From: Alphaproteobacteria bacterium
GTDB lineage: Bacteria; Pseudomonadota; Alphaproteobacteria; JAEULC01
Length of the DNA: 52,784 nt
Direction of reading: 5' to 3'
Assembly (NCBI GenBank): GCA_023150455.1
Contig: JAKLKW010000068.1
Span: 1 to 52,784 of the forward strand
In this document: piece by piece, positions 36,642-46,081 of the stretch
How the letters are laid out: each line of letters starts with the position of its first letter
How positions within the stretch are numbered: the stretch's first letter is position 1
Made by a program: the position numbers and the translations under genes
The notes under the pieces: model-generated
What the model saw: only the letters and a program-made list of their open reading frames with translations
Told to the model about the DNA's origin: nothing
The model's database searches: none

Positions 36642-36925
36642 TTGCTCAAAATGAGACTGGAATTTCTCCAGCGCGAACTGTTGACCCAAGACGCCCAGGA
36701 TTGGCGCCCATTGCCAACGCGGGCTCAGGACTGCTCTCGCGCGGGCCGGCCCGGCTTTTTCTCCGTTTGGCTGATTTTCTCTGGAGGTCGGGACTGCTCG
36801 CCTTCACTCCCGTTTTGCGGAGGCGAGTCCGAAGCCCTGGCGAAGGAGGGCTGTTGTCCGAGAAATGGGTATTATGTCCCCGTATCTCCAGACAGGCCCG
36901 GGGGAATCCGGAAGGAGGGTCGTAT
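36642..36925. other. Gene-free 284-base stretch after tRNA-Ser
   Basis: No gene, integrase or duplicated tRNA end is visible, so I find no sign of an integrated element at this tRNA. It holds the terminator candidate at 36741 and a longer hairpin at 36797-36827 (CTCGCC.../GGCGAG). Confidence 0.45.
36741..36760 (+). terminator. Possible terminator after tRNA-Ser
   Basis: GCGGGCCGGCCCGGC followed by TTTTT. The hairpin is short (4-5 pairs) but very GC-rich and the T run is one of the few in the window, about 100 bases past the tRNA. Confidence 0.4.
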
Positions 36926-37414
36926 CTAGGGGCGGCTGCAGCTCCATGCCTGGACCTCGCAGTTGGCGCCGCCCTGGTCCTTGCACGCGGCAAGCGCGCT
37001 GGCCTTGGCCGCCTCGCCCGTATTCGCCTGCGCAGTCGCAAAGCGCTTGTCGTCCCCGGCCGCGAGGGCGGCGCAGCCGTTGGAAAAGGTCAGGACGAGC
37101 TTGCAGTCGTCGCCGCGCACCCGGCAAGTCGAGAGGGCCTTGCGTCCGGCATCTCCCGGAGTGCCGAAGTCGTAGGACCAGCCGGCCGCCGTGCTCTCCG
37201 CGCCATAGGCGATCGCGCCATAGGTGCGGGACGGCCTGTTGCACTCCCTCCGATAACAGGCATCCAATCTCCGCCCGCATTCGCCCGACGCGTGCATGGC
37301 GCTGTCGCAATAGGTGGCGCTTCGGCAGTCATTGACGCAGTCGGCCATCACCGGTGGCGCCGCGACCGCGAGGATGGCGGCCGAACCGGCGGCCGCGACC
37401 CAAAGATTGGCCAT
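36926..37414 (-). CDS. Secreted DUF4189-type protein
   Basis: A 162-residue protein. Signal peptide MANLWVAAAGSAAILAVAA, cleavage after PPVMA. The mature part begins with a Cys-rich segment (DCVNDCRSATYCDS...CGRRLDACYRREC), then YGAIAYGAESTAAGWSYDF and FSNGCAALAAGDDKR, the pattern of DUF4189, a periplasmic or secreted domain of unknown role. Ten or more cysteines suggest several disulfides. GGAGGG precedes the ATG at 37414; an earlier in-frame start gives a basic stretch and is rejected. Confidence 0.75.
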   Translation of the reverse strand: MANLWVAAAGSAAILAVAAPPVMADCVNDCRSATYCDSAMHASGECGRRLDACYRRECNRPSRTYGAIAYGAESTAAGWSYDFGTPGDAGRKALSTCRVRGDDCKLVLTFSNGCAALAAGDDKRFATAQANTGEAAKASALAACKDQGGANCEVQAWSCSRP

Positions 37415-37648
37415 GAGATCCCTCCGGCTTCCCAAGGACGTCGAGCAACCTTCGCGGCCCGGTCGGTTCCTCGACATGTCGATCTTGGCCCCGCAAAGAC
37501 GGGTGCCGTCGCCTCGACGGACTCGCGAATGCCATCCCATTGCTACGCGCGCGCGCTCCGTGGGACAAGTCCGGCCGCGCCCAAGTGGAACCGGCTGTCG
37601 CCAGTCATCGGCGACGACGGAACCCTGCGCTTGAGGGGCGCGTCGATT

Positions 37649-39724
37649 TCATGCCGGAGCGTCCGGCGAGACACCTCGCCCCTTGCCGACGGCGATGTCG
37701 AGCCAGCCGAACGGCGTCGTGCGCGCGCGGTCGCCGGGGCGGAGCAGCACGGTCGTGGTGGCGGCCTCGACCACGGCCGGCCCGTCGATGACCTGGTCGG
37801 CGGCGAGCGCGTCGAAGTCGTAGACGGCGACCTCGCGCCAGACGCCGAGATGGATGCGGCGGTGCTGGAACGGCTCGGCCGGCGCGTGCGCCTTGAGGTC
37901 GGGCTCCTGCGGCAGCGCCGGCAGCCTGCCGATGACGGCGACGCGCGCGTTGACGAGCACGGGCTCCTGGTCCGGCAGGTTGTAGGTATAGAGCGCCTCG
38001 TGCCGGTCGTGGAAAGCCTGGGCCATGCGCTGGACGAGGTCGGGCGCGTCGAGGTCGATGCCGTCGAGCGGCACGCTGAGCTCGAAGATCTGCTCGCCGT
38101 AGCGCATGTCGGCCGAGCGCTCGACGCGGATCTCGCCGGCGAACGCGGCGGCGCCGAGCCGCCGCCTTCCGTCGGCCTCCATGTCGCGATAGGCGGCGCG
38201 CAGGGCCGCGACGTCCAGCCGGCTCGTGTCGCCGATATGCGTGCGCGCCAGCTCGCAGCGCACGTCCGAGGCGAGCATGCCCCAGGCCGACATGACGGCG
38301 GACAGCCGGGGCACGATCACGCGCGAAAGGTCGAGCTGGCGGGCGACGTCGGTCACGTGCAGGCCCGCGGCGCCGCCGAACGACAGGATCGCGAACCGGC
38401 GTGGGTCGACGCCGCGGCGCACCGAGACGAGCCTTATGCCCTCGGCCATGTGCGTGTTGATGATCCGCGCGATGCCCTTGGCCGCCTCCATGCGCGCGAC
38501 GCCGAGCGCCTTGGCGACGCGGTCCACCGCCGCCTCCGCCGCGCCGCGGTCGAGCTTGGTGCGCCCGCCGAGGAAGTTGTCGGGGTCGAGGAATCCGAGC
38601 ACCAGGTTGGCGTCGGTGACGGTCGCCTCGGTGCCGCCCCTGCCGTAGCAGGCCGGGCCCGGGTCGGCACCGGCGCTCTGGGGCCCGACATCGAGCACCC
38701 CGCCGTGATCGACGCGCGCGATCGAGCCGCCGCCGGCGCCGATCGAGGCGATATCGAGGCTCTGCAGCGCCACGCGCTGACCGGCGAGGCGCCGGTCCGA
38801 TGCGATCGCCGCCTCGCCGCCGACCACGAGCGAGATGTCGGTCGACGTGCCGCCCATGTCGAACGGGATGAGGTCGCCATGCTGCATCAGGCGGGCGGCG
38901 TAGCGGCTGCCCGCCACGCCGCCGGCCGGGCCGGACAGCACGGCGCCGGCCGCAAGCCGCACCGACTCGGCGATGGTCGCGACGCCGCCGTGCGACTGGA
39001 TGATGAGCACCGGGCCGGCATAGCCGGCCTCGCGGAACCGCGTCTCGAGCCGGGTCAGGTAGCGCTCCAGCGCCGGGCCGACATAGGCGTTGACCACGGT
39101 CGTGCAGACGCGGTCGTACTCCTTGATCTGCGGCAGCACGGCCGAGGAGACCGAGATGTAGGCGCCCGGCATGGCCGCCCGCACCGCCTCGGCGGTCGCG
39201 CGCTCGTGGCGGTCGTCGCGCCAGCTGTGCAGGTAGCAGATGGCGACCGACTCGACGCCGTCGCGCTTCAATGTCTCGATCGCGCGATCGAGCGAGGCGC
39301 GGTCGAGCGGGATCTCGACCCTTCCGTCGGCGCGCACGCGCTCGCGCACGCCGAGGCGCCGGTTGCGGGGCACGAGCTGCACCGGCGGCGCCATGCGCAG
39401 GTTGTAGCGGTCGTCCTTGAGCCCCTCGCGCATCTCGATGATGTCGCGATGGCCTTCCGTCGTCAGCAGGCCGACCCTGGCGCCCTTCATCTCGAGCAGC
39501 GCGTTGGTCGCGACCGTCGTGCCGTGCACGATGCGCGCGGTCTCCTTCAGCATGGCGGCGCGCGGCACGCCGAGCGCCTCGGCCAGCCGGTCGAGCCCGT
39601 CCATCACGCCGAGCGACTGGTCCTGCGGTGTCGAGGCGGCCTTGGCGAGCGTGACGCGGCCCTTGTCGTCGACGGCGACCAGGTCCGTGAACGTGCCGCC
39701 GACGTCGATCCCGATGCGATACAT
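37649..39724 (-). CDS. hyuA: Hydantoinase/oxoprolinase subunit A (HyuA family)
   Basis: A 691-residue protein. It begins YRIGIDVGGTFTDLVAVDDKG, the ATP-binding opening of the ASKHA-type hydantoinase A domain. FDMGGTSTDISLVVGGE (about 281) and the GADPGPACYGRGG segment are further family marks. With subunit B it opens five-membered cyclic amides (5-oxoproline, hydantoins) or, in acetophenone/acetone carboxylase relatives, uses ATP for carboxylation. The substrate here is unknown. It lies three bases after hyuB, in one transcript. Confidence 0.9.
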   Translation of the reverse strand: MYRIGIDVGGTFTDLVAVDDKGRVTLAKAASTPQDQSLGVMDGLDRLAEALGVPRAAMLKETARIVHGTTVATNALLEMKGARVGLLTTEGHRDIIEMREGLKDDRYNLRMAPPVQLVPRNRRLGVRERVRADGRVEIPLDRASLDRAIETLKRDGVESVAICYLHSWRDDRHERATAEAVRAAMPGAYISVSSAVLPQIKEYDRVCTTVVNAYVGPALERYLTRLETRFREAGYAGPVLIIQSHGGVATIAESVRLAAGAVLSGPAGGVAGSRYAARLMQHGDLIPFDMGGTSTDISLVVGGEAAIASDRRLAGQRVALQSLDIASIGAGGGSIARVDHGGVLDVGPQSAGADPGPACYGRGGTEATVTDANLVLGFLDPDNFLGGRTKLDRGAAEAAVDRVAKALGVARMEAAKGIARIINTHMAEGIRLVSVRRGVDPRRFAILSFGGAAGLHVTDVARQLDLSRVIVPRLSAVMSAWGMLASDVRCELARTHIGDTSRLDVAALRAAYRDMEADGRRRLGAAAFAGEIRVERSADMRYGEQIFELSVPLDGIDLDAPDLVQRMAQAFHDRHEALYTYNLPDQEPVLVNARVAVIGRLPALPQEPDLKAHAPAEPFQHRRIHLGVWREVAVYDFDALAADQVIDGPAVVEAATTTVLLRPGDRARTTPFGWLDIAVGKGRGVSPDAPA

Positions 39725-39727
39725 GGC

Positions 39728-41401
39728 TCAGCCTCGCCCGGCCGCCGCCGCGGCTTCCGTGACGAGGCCGAGGTCGACGTCGCGCGTCCGCTCCTCCTTG
39801 GTGCGTCCGGCCGGATCGCCCCAGCCGCCGCCGCCGGCCGAGTAGGCGTGCAGCACGTCGCCGGGGCGGAGCACGACGCCCGTCTCCTTGGTCTTGAGGA
39901 CGCGGTCCGGCCTTCCCTTCGATTCGAGCCAGTAGCTGTGCGGCTTGCCGTCCTTGCCCCCGACCATGCCGCAGGAGGGATACTTGACGCCGTCGCCCGC
40001 CGTGTTGCCGACCGCCGGCTCCGCCGTCTCGACCACCATCTCGAGCTCGGCGCCCGGCCCGCCGCGATAGCGCCCGTCACCGCCCGAGTCGGGGCGGAAC
40101 TCGTGGCGGCGGAAGTAGAGCGGGAAGCGCACCTCGTGCACCTCGATCGAGCCGAACTTGATGCCGCCGGCGGCCTGCCACTCGCCGCCGCACGGCCAGC
40201 CGTCGCCGGCGACCGAGGCGCCGCCGCCGGGCCGCGACTGGAACAGGTGCCAGATGAAGGGCCTCGCCGTGCGCGGGTCGACGCCCTGGATCGCGATGCG
40301 GAAGCGCCGGCCCCAGCCGGCCATCACGCGCTCGGGGCAGGCCGGCGCCAGCGCGCGGATGATCGCCTCCATGATCTCCTGGGCGCAATGGTTGGTGCAC
40401 AGCGTCACCGGCGCGCCCGGCCGCGCCCAGACGACCGTGCCCTCCTTGAGCTTGACCTTGAGCGGGCGGAAGGTCCCGTCGTTCTTCGGCGTGTCCGGAT
40501 CGATCAGGTAGGCCAGCGCCACGGCGATCGCCGACTGCGTGTTGGCGAAGGAAGAGTTGACGAACCCCACGACCTGCGGATGGCTGTCGGTCAGGTCGAT
40601 CTCGAGGTCGCTGCCGCGCTTCGTCACGCGGGCGCGGACGTGGATGTCCTGGTACTTGTGGCCGTCGTCGTCGAGGAAGGCCTCGCCTTCGTAGACGCCG
40701 TCCTTCCACTGGGCGATCACCGCGCGCACCTGGCGCTCGGCGCCGTCGAGCACGGCCTCGATCGCCGCGTGCGCGACGTCCGCCCCGAACTCGGCGATGA
40801 GCTCGCCGAGCCGGCGTTCGCCGATCCGCGCCGAGCCGATCATGGCCGCAAGGTCGCCGCGGAAATCGCGCGGGTGGCGGACGTTGAGGACGATCATCTC
40901 GTGCACGTCCTCGCGCCGCTGGCCCTGGTCGTAGAGCTTCAGCGGCGGAAGGCGCAACCCTTCCTGGAAGATCTCGGTCGCGCCGGCGTTGTAGGCGCCG
41001 TGCGTGGCGCCGCCGATGTCGGACTGGTGCGAGCGGTTGATCGACCAGAAGACGTGCCGGTCGCCCTCGAACACGGGCACGAAGGCGGTGAGATCGGGCA
41101 GATGGTTGCCGCCCCGGTAGGGATCGTTGAGCAGGTAGACGTCGCCGGGCCGGATCGTGCCCTTGAAGAAGTCGTTGACGGCCTTGGCCGCGTAGGGCAG
41201 GGCGCCGACATGGATCGGCACGTGCTCGGCCTGGGCGATGAGCCTTCCCTCGGGATCGCACAGCGCGGTGGAGAAATCGCGGCTCGAGTTCAGGATCTGC
41301 GAATACGAGGTCCTAAGCATGGCCTCGCCCATCTCCTCGACGATGGCGCGCAGCCGGTGCTGGATCACCGAGACCGTGATCGGATCGACAGTCGATTCCA
41401 T
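39728..41401 (-). CDS. hyuB: Hydantoinase/oxoprolinase subunit B (HyuB family)
   Basis: A 557-residue HyuB. It begins DPITVSVIQHRLRAIVEEMG; typical stretches are IRPGDVYLLNDPYRGGNHLPD, WSINRSHQSDIGGATHG and a C-terminal RPGDVLHAYSAGGGGWGDP. It pairs with HyuA as the second subunit of an ATP-dependent cyclic amidohydrolase. Upstream (41402-41575) is a gap, then an exported protein and an ABC importer on the same strand, which may bring in its substrate. That link is an inference. Confidence 0.9.
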   Translation of the reverse strand: MESTVDPITVSVIQHRLRAIVEEMGEAMLRTSYSQILNSSRDFSTALCDPEGRLIAQAEHVPIHVGALPYAAKAVNDFFKGTIRPGDVYLLNDPYRGGNHLPDLTAFVPVFEGDRHVFWSINRSHQSDIGGATHGAYNAGATEIFQEGLRLPPLKLYDQGQRREDVHEMIVLNVRHPRDFRGDLAAMIGSARIGERRLGELIAEFGADVAHAAIEAVLDGAERQVRAVIAQWKDGVYEGEAFLDDDGHKYQDIHVRARVTKRGSDLEIDLTDSHPQVVGFVNSSFANTQSAIAVALAYLIDPDTPKNDGTFRPLKVKLKEGTVVWARPGAPVTLCTNHCAQEIMEAIIRALAPACPERVMAGWGRRFRIAIQGVDPRTARPFIWHLFQSRPGGGASVAGDGWPCGGEWQAAGGIKFGSIEVHEVRFPLYFRRHEFRPDSGGDGRYRGGPGAELEMVVETAEPAVGNTAGDGVKYPSCGMVGGKDGKPHSYWLESKGRPDRVLKTKETGVVLRPGDVLHAYSAGGGGWGDPAGRTKEERTRDVDLGLVTEAAAAAGRG

Positions 41402-41575
41402 TGGGCAACAACCTTCAGGCCGGCCCCGGTTCTCATCGGGGCGGTGGGAGGGGATTCATCCGCATTTGACCCCGTAAGGCCCGGTGGCGCAACGGGGCGC
41501 GGGACCGCGATCGAGGCGAGACCGGTGCGGCCTGTCGGCACGCGTTCGTCCTTTCGCGGCTCCGGCTCGGTGACC

Positions 41576-42082
41576 CTATCTGGCGGACGCCAGCATCTTG
41601 TCCAGGTAGGCCGACGCATCCGCTTGCGACAGGAACTCGGGCGTGGTGTCGGGGACGCCGAGGTAGTAGACGGTCAGCGCCGCCCGGCCGGGAGCGAGCT
41701 TTTCCGCATCGGCATCGAGCAGCAGCTCGAGACTGGGAAAATCGGCGAAGCGCGCGCGCGGAATCGACAGGTCGATGCGATCGGCAAAGGCGCGCGCACC
41801 GGCAAACACTGCGCGGTTCTTGGTGAACGGATCGACTCCGTCCGCCTTCACGAAGCGATGCGCCCCGGCGACATTGACCAGACGCAGGACGACAAGGGTC
41901 TCCTCTTCGGTCGCGCCCTTCACCATGGCCCAGGCCAGTTTCACCGTGGGCGAAGCGTACCGCGAGTCTGCGCCGTGCACCACCGTCTGCGCCAATGCCG
42001 GGCGCGCGGCGAGCGCCACCGGCGCAACGGCCGCTCCAAGGGCGAGCGCCAGCAAGCGGCGGCGCGATATGGCCGTCCTCAT
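41576..42082 (-). CDS. Exported protein of unknown family, coupled to the ABC transporter
   Basis: A 168-residue protein starting MRTAISRRRLLALALGAAVAPVALA, a Tat-like signal (SRRRLLAL) with a cleavage site after PALAQ. The mature protein has LKPGRAALTVYYLG-like beta pattern (APGRAALTVYYLGVPD) and no cysteine. I do not recognise a family. Its ATG overlaps the stop of the ABC ATPase gene (ATGA), so it is made together with the importer and may assist binding or processing of the substrate in the periplasm. Confidence 0.65.
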   Translation of the reverse strand: MRTAISRRRLLALALGAAVAPVALAARPALAQTVVHGADSRYASPTVKLAWAMVKGATEEETLVVLRLVNVAGAHRFVKADGVDPFTKNRAVFAGARAFADRIDLSIPRARFADFPSLELLLDADAEKLAPGRAALTVYYLGVPDTTPEFLSQADASAYLDKMLASAR

Positions 42083-43179
42083 GTCCCGACTTCCGGCAGA
42101 AGATGGAGTCGACCGGCTGGAAGACGGATGCCGACGGCGGCTCCCGGCTCGAAGCGCTCGGTTTCCGCCGCGCCGATCCGCACGATCTGCAATGTGTCCG
42201 CGCCGACCGTGACCGTGTACTCGGTCTTCTCGCCGAGATAGGTGCGCGTGACGACGCGGCCCGGGATCGCGCCCACGGCATCGGCCGGGCCAATCAGGAT
42301 CGTCTCCGGCCGGATGACGGCATGGGCGACCGCGCCGACGGGAGGACCGGATTCCGGCGCATCGACGACATACCGCTGGCCGGCCATTCCGAGCGTCAGC
42401 CGCGCGCCGTCGCGCGCGAGAACGGTGGTCCGCAAGAGGTTCGCGCGGCCAATGAAGCGGGCGACGAACTCCGACGCCGGGCGGCTGTACAGGTCTTCCG
42501 CGCGACCGAGCTGCGCGATGACGCCTTTGCTCATCACGGCGATGCGGTCGGAAATCGCCATCGCCTCTTCCTGGTCGTGCGTGACATAGACGGTCGTGAT
42601 GCCCACGTCGCGCTGCAGGCGCTGGATCTCGCCGCGCATCTGCACGCGCAGCTTGGCGTCCAGGTTCGACAGCGGCTCGTCGAACAGCAGCACGCGCGGC
42701 TTGATGACGATGGCGCGCGCCAGCGCCACGCGTTGCTGCTCGCCGCCCGAGAGCTGATGCGGCATCTGACGCTCGTATCCCTTGAGCCCGACGAGTTCCA
42801 GCACGTCGCCGACCACCCGGCGGATCGCTGCTTCGTCCATGCGGCGCACGCGCAGTCCGTAGGCCACGTTCTCGAAGATGCCCAGATGCGGGAACAGAGC
42901 GTAGTTCTGGAACACGAAGCCAATGTTGCGGTCGTTCGACAGGACTTCCGTCACGTCGTGATCGCCGATCAGGATGCGGCCCGCACTCGGACGCTGGAAG
43001 CCGGCGATCATGCGCAGCGTCGTGGTCTTGCCGCAGCCCGACGGCCCGAGCAGGGTCAGGAGCTCGCCGGGCGCCACCTCGAGGCTGACGTCGTCGACCG
43101 CGGCCACCTCGCCCTTCACGCGATGGTCGAATCGCGCGGAGATGCCGACCAGGCGGATGGAGACCGGATTCGCCGCCAT
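42079..43179 (-). CDS. ABC importer ATP-binding protein (PotA/FbpC-like)
   Basis: A 366-residue ABC ATPase. Walker A LGPSGCGKTTTLRM, Q-loop FVFQNYALFPHL, signature LSGGEQQRVALARA, Walker B VLLFDEPLSNLDAKLR, H-loop YVTHDQEEAM, and a C-terminal TOBE-type regulatory domain (about 245-360). This is the CUT1/polyamine/iron importer type. The ATG at 43179 gives the standard start and lies one base past the permease stop; 29 earlier in-frame codons lie in the permease gene. It powers uptake by the double-domain permease. Confidence 0.92.
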   Translation of the reverse strand: MAANPVSIRLVGISARFDHRVKGEVAAVDDVSLEVAPGELLTLLGPSGCGKTTTLRMIAGFQRPSAGRILIGDHDVTEVLSNDRNIGFVFQNYALFPHLGIFENVAYGLRVRRMDEAAIRRVVGDVLELVGLKGYERQMPHQLSGGEQQRVALARAIVIKPRVLLFDEPLSNLDAKLRVQMRGEIQRLQRDVGITTVYVTHDQEEAMAISDRIAVMSKGVIAQLGRAEDLYSRPASEFVARFIGRANLLRTTVLARDGARLTLGMAGQRYVVDAPESGPPVGAVAHAVIRPETILIGPADAVGAIPGRVVTRTYLGEKTEYTVTVGADTLQIVRIGAAETERFEPGAAVGIRLPAGRLHLLPEVGT

Positions 43180-43180
43180 C

Positions 43181-44896
43181 TCAGCCGCCCCCGTAGCCCG
43201 CGACGGTCGCGATTCCGGGCGGGCCGGGCAACCGGCGCAGCAAGGCGCCGATCGCCGTCGTGACAAGCATGACCACCGCGATCACGAAGACCGAAAAGGC
43301 CGCAGCCGGGCCGAGCGACAGCTCGGTCATGTTCTCAAGGATGCGCACCGTGATCAGGATCCAGTCGATCGAGACGAGGAAGATGGTGGCGCTGATCGCG
43401 GTCATCGAGCGGATGAACACCACGCCGAGGCCGGCGAAGAACGCCGGCAGGACCAGCGGCAGGGTCACGCGCCGGAAGGTGGTGAAGCTGCCGGCACCCA
43501 GGCTGCGGGAGGCCTCCTCGATGCCGCGGTCGATCTGCTTCAACAGGGCGACGGTGGTGCGCACGCCGGTCGGGCTGTAGCGAAACACATAGCAGGCGAC
43601 GATGATCAGCGCGCCGCCGGTCAGCGCGATCGGCGGGTCGTTGAAGGCGATCAGGTAGGCGATGCCCACGATCGTGCCGGGCAGCGCATAGTTGGCCATC
43701 GAGACCAGCTCCATCGCCTGGCGGCCGCGAAACTCGCCGCGCGCCACCAGGTACCCCACGAGCACGCCGAACAGCCCGCCCACCGGCATGCCCAGGAAGG
43801 CGATGATCAGCGTGTCCTTGATCGCTTTCCATCCCTCGGTGAAGATCACCACATAGTGCTTGAGCGTCAGCGCATGGTTCGCGCCGAACGCCACGACGAC
43901 CGAGGCATACAGCAGCAGCGCATAGAGATAGAGGATCGACAGGGCGACCGTCGCGCACAGCGCCACGAGCAGGCATCGCGCGCCGCGCGATACGCCGTCG
44001 AGCGCGCTTTGCGGCCCGGCCTTTCCGGTCACGGTGACGAAATGCCCGCGGCCGACCCAGTGGCGCTGCAGCAGGAACACGATCGCCGCGGGCACCAGCA
44101 GCAGGAACGACAGCACCGCCCCGCCCTTCAGGTCGAACAGGCCCGTGATCTGCAGATAGGCCTCGGTCGGCAGGACCGGGAAGCGGCTCCCGGCCAGGAT
44201 CAGCGGCGTGGCGAAGTCGGCCAGCGAAGCCGCGAACAGCAGCAGGAACGCGTTGGCGAGCCCCGGCACGGCTAGCGGCAAGGTCACCGTGCGGAAGACG
44301 CGCCAGCGCGAGCTGCCCAGGCTGAACGCCATCTCCTCGATGTTGCCGCCGATCGCCGCCAGCACCGGCCGAAGCGCCAGATAGGCGATCGGGAAATACG
44401 TGAGCACCTCGGCGGCAAGCGTGCTGGCGAGGCCATAGACGTTGGTGCCCTTGATCCCCAGCAGCTCGTACGTGATCAGCCCGCGCGGGCCGAAGGAGAA
44501 CACGAAGGCGATCGAGGTGGTGAACGGCGGCGAGATCAGCGGCAGCAGGGTGGCGGCGTCGAGCAGGCGCACCCATCGGTCGGGCAGGTTGCATCGCGTC
44601 GCCGTGAACGCGAACAGGAAGCCGATCGTCGTGCCGACGATGCCGACGAGCGTGCCCAGCACGAGGCTGTTGGCAAGCGCGGCGCGATGGTTCGGCTGGC
44701 CAAGGGCGGACAGCAGCGGCCCCAGGCTCGGCCTGCCGTCGACGAGGAAGGCCTGGCCGAACATCGCGGAGAGCGGATAGACGACGAACAGCGCCAGGAG
44801 CGACCAGAGCACCGCGAGCGTAACGAGGAGCGGCGGGTCCTTGAGGACCCGCCGCCGAAATCCCCCGGTCGACGCCGCGCCGGCGGCAGCGGTCAG
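43181..44896 (-). CDS. ABC importer permease with two fused membrane domains; probable CTG start
   Basis: About 571 residues with two MetI-type permease domains in one chain (about 15-270 and 300-560), as in FbpB-like iron and related importers. EAA loops are visible: EEMAFSLGSSRWRVFRTVTLP and EEASRSLGAGSFTTFRRVTLP. No ATG, GTG or TTG occurs in frame between the binding-protein stop and 195 bases inside that gene. CTG at 44896 overlaps the upstream TGA (CTGA) and has GGAG eight bases ahead, mirroring the ATGA couplings elsewhere in the operon. GTG 44812 is the alternative but would trim the first helix. Confidence 0.85.
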   Translation of the reverse strand: MTAAAGAASTGGFRRRVLKDPPLLVTLAVLWSLLALFVVYPLSAMFGQAFLVDGRPSLGPLLSALGQPNHRAALANSLVLGTLVGIVGTTIGFLFAFTATRCNLPDRWVRLLDAATLLPLISPPFTTSIAFVFSFGPRGLITYELLGIKGTNVYGLASTLAAEVLTYFPIAYLALRPVLAAIGGNIEEMAFSLGSSRWRVFRTVTLPLAVPGLANAFLLLFAASLADFATPLILAGSRFPVLPTEAYLQITGLFDLKGGAVLSFLLLVPAAIVFLLQRHWVGRGHFVTVTGKAGPQSALDGVSRGARCLLVALCATVALSILYLYALLLYASVVVAFGANHALTLKHYVVIFTEGWKAIKDTLIIAFLGMPVGGLFGVLVGYLVARGEFRGRQAMELVSMANYALPGTIVGIAYLIAFNDPPIALTGGALIIVACYVFRYSPTGVRTTVALLKQIDRGIEEASRSLGAGSFTTFRRVTLPLVLPAFFAGLGVVFIRSMTAISATIFLVSIDWILITVRILENMTELSLGPAAAFSVFVIAVVMLVTTAIGALLRRLPGPPGIATVAGYGGG

Positions 44897-45918
44897 GGCA
44901 GGATCTCCGCCACCCAGCGGTCGACGATGCGCTTGCGGTTGGCGCCGGCATAGGCGTCGTCGATGGCGAAGATCTTGGCATCCTTCAGCACTGCGGCCAG
45001 GCTCGCCTCGGTCTTCACCTCGGGATGGGCCGGCACGAAGTTGATCTTGTGGACGGCGAACAGGGACTGCATCGCCGGGCTGCTTGCCCAATCGATCAGC
45101 TTCTTGGCCGGGGCGGAGTTCTTCGCGCCCTTGATCAGCGCGATGCCCTCGGCCGCCGTGCCGATGCCTTCCTTGGGGAAGCTGATCTGCACATCATAGC
45201 CCTTGGCTTTGGTGTCGAGCGCGTCGACGATGAAGAAGATGCCGCCGGCGGCTTGGCCGAGCCCCACCGGCAGGGTGCCGCCGCCGCCGCTCTTGGTATA
45301 GAGCTGGATGTTGCCGCGCAGCTTCTTCATGTAGGCGAAGGCCTTCTGCTCGTCGCGCCCGTTGACCTCGAGGATCGAGAAGATGCGCGTCACGGCCGTG
45401 CCCGAGGTGCGCGCATCGGCCATCTGCAGTCCGTTCTTGTAGGCGGGGTGAAGCAGATCCTCCCACGAGGCGGGGGCTTTCAGCTTGTTCTCGGCCAGGA
45501 ACTTTCTGTTCGTCATGAAGACGAGCGGATCGTCGGCGATCGCGACCCACATGCCGTCGACGTGCCTGAAGCGCGCCGGCAGCGCCGCGAAGGATGGCGG
45601 CTTGTAGGCCTCGAACACGCCTTCCTTGACCCCGGCGGCGAAGGTCTCCACCGGCCCGCCGAACAGCACGTCGATCTTGGGATTGCCTTTCTCGGCGATG
45701 ACGCGGGCGAGCGCCTCGCCCGAGGAAAATCGAAGGAAATTCACCTTGATGCCCGAGGCCTTGGTGAACTCCTCCAGCATCGGCCGCGCCCAGTTCTCGG
45801 GCCAGATGGAATACGCGTTCAGCGTGTCCTGGGCCTGCGTTGGCCGCGTCGCAACAAGTGCGGCCACGGCCACGGCTGCGGCCAGAAGCGCGGTTCGCCG
45901 CGTCATCGATCGGTTCAT
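44893..45918 (-). CDS. ABC importer substrate-binding protein (iron/polyamine-like class)
   Basis: A 341-residue periplasmic binding protein. Signal peptide NRSMTRRTALLAAAVAVAALVA, cleavage near TQAQ. The mature protein starts DTLNAYSIWPENWARPMLEEF, and has KIDVLFGGPVETFAAGVKEG and GTAAEGIALIKGAKN, as in the AfuA/FbpA-like group that binds metals, polyamines or phosphonates. The ligand cannot be told. AGGAGG precedes the ATG at 45918 by eight bases. First gene of the importer operon. Confidence 0.88.
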   Translation of the reverse strand: MNRSMTRRTALLAAAVAVAALVATRPTQAQDTLNAYSIWPENWARPMLEEFTKASGIKVNFLRFSSGEALARVIAEKGNPKIDVLFGGPVETFAAGVKEGVFEAYKPPSFAALPARFRHVDGMWVAIADDPLVFMTNRKFLAENKLKAPASWEDLLHPAYKNGLQMADARTSGTAVTRIFSILEVNGRDEQKAFAYMKKLRGNIQLYTKSGGGGTLPVGLGQAAGGIFFIVDALDTKAKGYDVQISFPKEGIGTAAEGIALIKGAKNSAPAKKLIDWASSPAMQSLFAVHKINFVPAHPEVKTEASLAAVLKDAKIFAIDDAYAGANRKRIVDRWVAEILP

Positions 45919-46081
45919 GAGTTTCCTCCTGTCCTTGTTGGCATCAGGTTGGGACCCGCCCATGTCGCTTGTCAACGCAGGCTTCCAGCGAGCGACTCAA
46001 GCCTCGAACGGGCGGCGCCGCCCGTCCCCGGACCGTGCCGGGTCGCCGCGCATGCGAACGCAAGGAGCGCTGCGTCCGAGG

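Noticed and set aside
36552-36925. tRNA-Ser as an integration site for an island
   Set aside because: No integrase, no repeated tRNA 3' end and ordinary genes follow on the other strand.
36593-42241. 1882-codon open frame on the plus strand across hyuA and hyuB
   Set aside because: Antisense shadow of hyuAB with low-complexity Arg/Ala/Asp content. It starts inside tRNA-Ser and has no recognisable domain.
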